Source of the DNA: Combretum micranthum
Lineage: Eukaryota; Streptophyta; Magnoliopsida; Myrtales; Combretaceae
DNA length: 64,000 nucleotides
Reading direction: 5' to 3'
NCBI GenBank assembly: GCA_024138025.1
Contig: JAMXBD010001362.1
Span: 62,001-126,000, forward strand
The position numbers and the translations under genes were made by a program. The notes below the pieces were generated by a model. That model did not search any database. It was not told the origin of the DNA and saw only the letters and a program-made list of their open reading frames with translations. Positions within the stretch are counted from its first letter, which is position 1; every line of letters begins with the position of its first letter. Positions 62,370-64,000 of the stretch are shown in pieces.

Positions 62370-63864
62370 TCATCTGCCACAGAAAAATGGACATCACCAT
62401 TAAGCTATGAAAGAGGAGAGAAATAACTGATGAATAAGCACTAAAGGGAAGACAGACACTAGACAGCATTAGGGTGTCAATAAAGTACCTTGTATATCTT
62501 TGGCAGCACTTCAGCAATCTACAAACATCCTTCTCCATTACGAGATGTTCTGCAGTCTCATTGCCACCACTATCCTTTGAAGCAGTCCACTGATTTAAGA
62601 TACTGGCTATCCTTTCCAGCTATCTCTAAGCTTAAGGGAAACAACTGCTAGGCAGAAAACTTGCAAGCTGTGTCAACCAGAAGGATGACTGCATTTCTTC
62701 CTGATATATAAAAAGAGCATGTATGCCAAAGATCAATTATTGAAAGGTAAAACAGCTTTGATGGAGGATACAGCAGTAGCAGTAGATTTAGCCCCAAGAG
62801 CATTCAATGTCTCATGACCATTGAGGCATCCAGTTTATTGTTAAGAAGATCTTCCTCAATCAGATCAGACCTGCTGACGAGAGCTGATACATAATTGTTC
62901 AAACTTTGCCAGTCCAGCTTACTTTCCTCAAGTTGGCGAAGCAATCTAGCAAGGATGCTCCACAATGCATTCCGTGCTTCAATATCATTAGAGGTAAATG
63001 GTATTATATCAAGTAAACCCTGCAATAAAGGCAAATCTGCAGAATCCAATGCATAACCAGATCAGGTATCCACCAAATATTTAATATATGGAAAGGTAAG
63101 AAAGAAGAGATTTGAGTGATATAATCAAGCAGCAGTTGCCTTGTGATATTTCTGAAGCTAGGACAGGAACATCTGAGAGGATGTTTGCAAGTAAGACTGT
63201 AGCAGTGACACAAGAGTCAGCTACCTGCAGATATAGAAAATAATAAATAAGCATCTGTTGTCACTTACAACATTATAAATTTTCATGTTTTCAACTCTTT
63301 CATGATTCCTTGAATAAGAAACACATAAGGCACTTTTAAGCAATGATTCTTTGTGCATATAAACATCATGTGCATCAAGTTTGCTTATATAGAAATCAAC
63401 ACTCGACCCAAACTATAGCACAGTAATAAAACATGCAGAACACCATTTTATAGGAGGAACATTAGTTCAACATAACTCTCATTCTAGGGATCAATAAGGA
63501 GGATTCTTTTTTTCCCCTTGCATTTATATTGCAGGAAAAGAGAAAATTTTGGTGACAATTTGAATGCTCTGAGTCTACACATAATTTAAAACAATGCCCT
63601 TTGTTTTAAAGCTAGATAATACAAAATAAATAAATGCATTTCATCTAATGTGCTAAAGAACACAGGCTAATCCAAACCCCAAATGCCAGATGAAATACAC
63701 ATAAGCACTTGAAGCTTAGCAGACATACCTCTGCTTTATCAGGAAGCTTAATGAGATCATAAAGAAGTTGGATAAGTTCTTCATTTGAAGAGATTGCTTG
63801 AGAATGTTCATCGTTAGTGGATAAAGCCTCAGCTGCTCTAAGAATTGCGTCAAGAGCTGGGTAT
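62370..63864 (-). CDS. Unrecognised multi-exon protein, C-terminal part; 5' part beyond right edge
   Basis: Visible exons on the minus strand: 63729-63864 (YPALDAILRAAEALSTND...), 63140-63224 (VADSCVTATVLLANILSDVP...), 62754-63036 (LPLLQGLLDIIPFTSND...RNALWSILARLL...) and 62489-62619 (LERIASILNQWTASKD...). A last exon starting at 62,373 would add a stop at once (TGA at 62,370-62,372). Phases are compatible across all junctions. The intron between 63,140 and 63,036 has a GC donor. Exon 62754-63036 loses its frame near 62,815; one missing A restores GHETLNALGAKSTATA and the junction phase. The translation is rich in Leu/Ala helices, like an ARM/HEAT-type solenoid, but I cannot name the family. 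The last two exons are the least certain. Confidence 0.65.
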
Positions 63865-64000
63865 CTAAGATATATAGAAGCAAAAAACATAAGAAATATC
63901 TAGAAACTCTCTGTTATTAAGCAATGATAGTTTTTGTAACAAAATCAAGCAAGCGCCCAAGATAGGGGTTGATTTGGCCTGAATTGATCTTCAAACCAAA

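Noticed and set aside
62804..63049. Stop codon at 62,804 as the true end of the right-edge gene
   Set aside because: One missing A near 62,815 opens the frame to a further exon with consistent phase, whose translation looks equally protein-like. Not certain, so kept as an alternative.
1..64000. CRISPR arrays, bacterial operons, rRNA or tRNA genes, organellar insertions
   Set aside because: No regularly spaced repeats, no recognisable tRNA clover-leaf or rRNA signature and no plastid or mitochondrial gene sequence were seen on either strand.

Overview
The window is nuclear DNA of a flowering plant, almost certainly a eudicot. It is AT-rich, has GT-AG introns of 0.1 to 3 kb, and its proteins match plant-specific or plant-typical families (an NPH3-type BTB protein, a PDAT acyltransferase). 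Decayed transposable elements lie between and inside the genes. There are no operons, CRISPR arrays or rRNA genes, and I saw no tRNA. I cannot name the species.

Layout. (1) 1-10,400, minus strand: 5' two-fifths of the gene for the AP-2 clathrin adaptor alpha subunit; 13 clean exons give residues 1-467, a 14th exon is frameshifted, and the gene runs off the left edge. (2) 10,400-28,900: transposon-rich intergenic DNA. It holds a decayed Ty3/gypsy element with both LTR starts still recognisable, a solo LTR nested in it (5-bp target duplication TAGTT), a small hAT-like insertion, members of a terminal-inverted-repeat (TIR) family, a strong hairpin and a 0.76-kb foldback element. (3) 28,956-31,945, minus: a complete four-exon NPH3/RPT2-family gene. 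(4) 32-49 kb: intergenic DNA with a TRIM-like repeat pair, a G-rich island and a 1,729-bp Mutator-like element with exact 9-bp target duplications, plus other TIR elements. (5) 49,182-52,596, plus: a complete six-exon phospholipid:diacylglycerol acyltransferase (PDAT). (6) 58,758-59,910, plus: a three-exon RMI2 homologue (RecQ/Top3/RMI complex). (7) 62,370-64,000, minus: the 3' part of a multi-exon gene I do not recognise, running off the right edge.

The genes have unrelated jobs (endocytosis, signalling, oil synthesis, DNA repair, unknown) and do not form a pathway. The most striking signal is technical or evolutionary: all five genes carry isolated single-base indels inside otherwise well-conserved exons. 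I count about 15, of which 14 are missing bases, mostly in short homopolymers. Exon boundaries fit perfectly once each missing base is allowed for. Uncorrected consensus errors explain this better than five independent pseudogenes, but only reads or transcripts can decide. Two GC-AG introns also stand out. I found no convincing new biological system; the best real structures are the intact Mutator-like element, the nested solo LTR, the foldback and the small TIR families.
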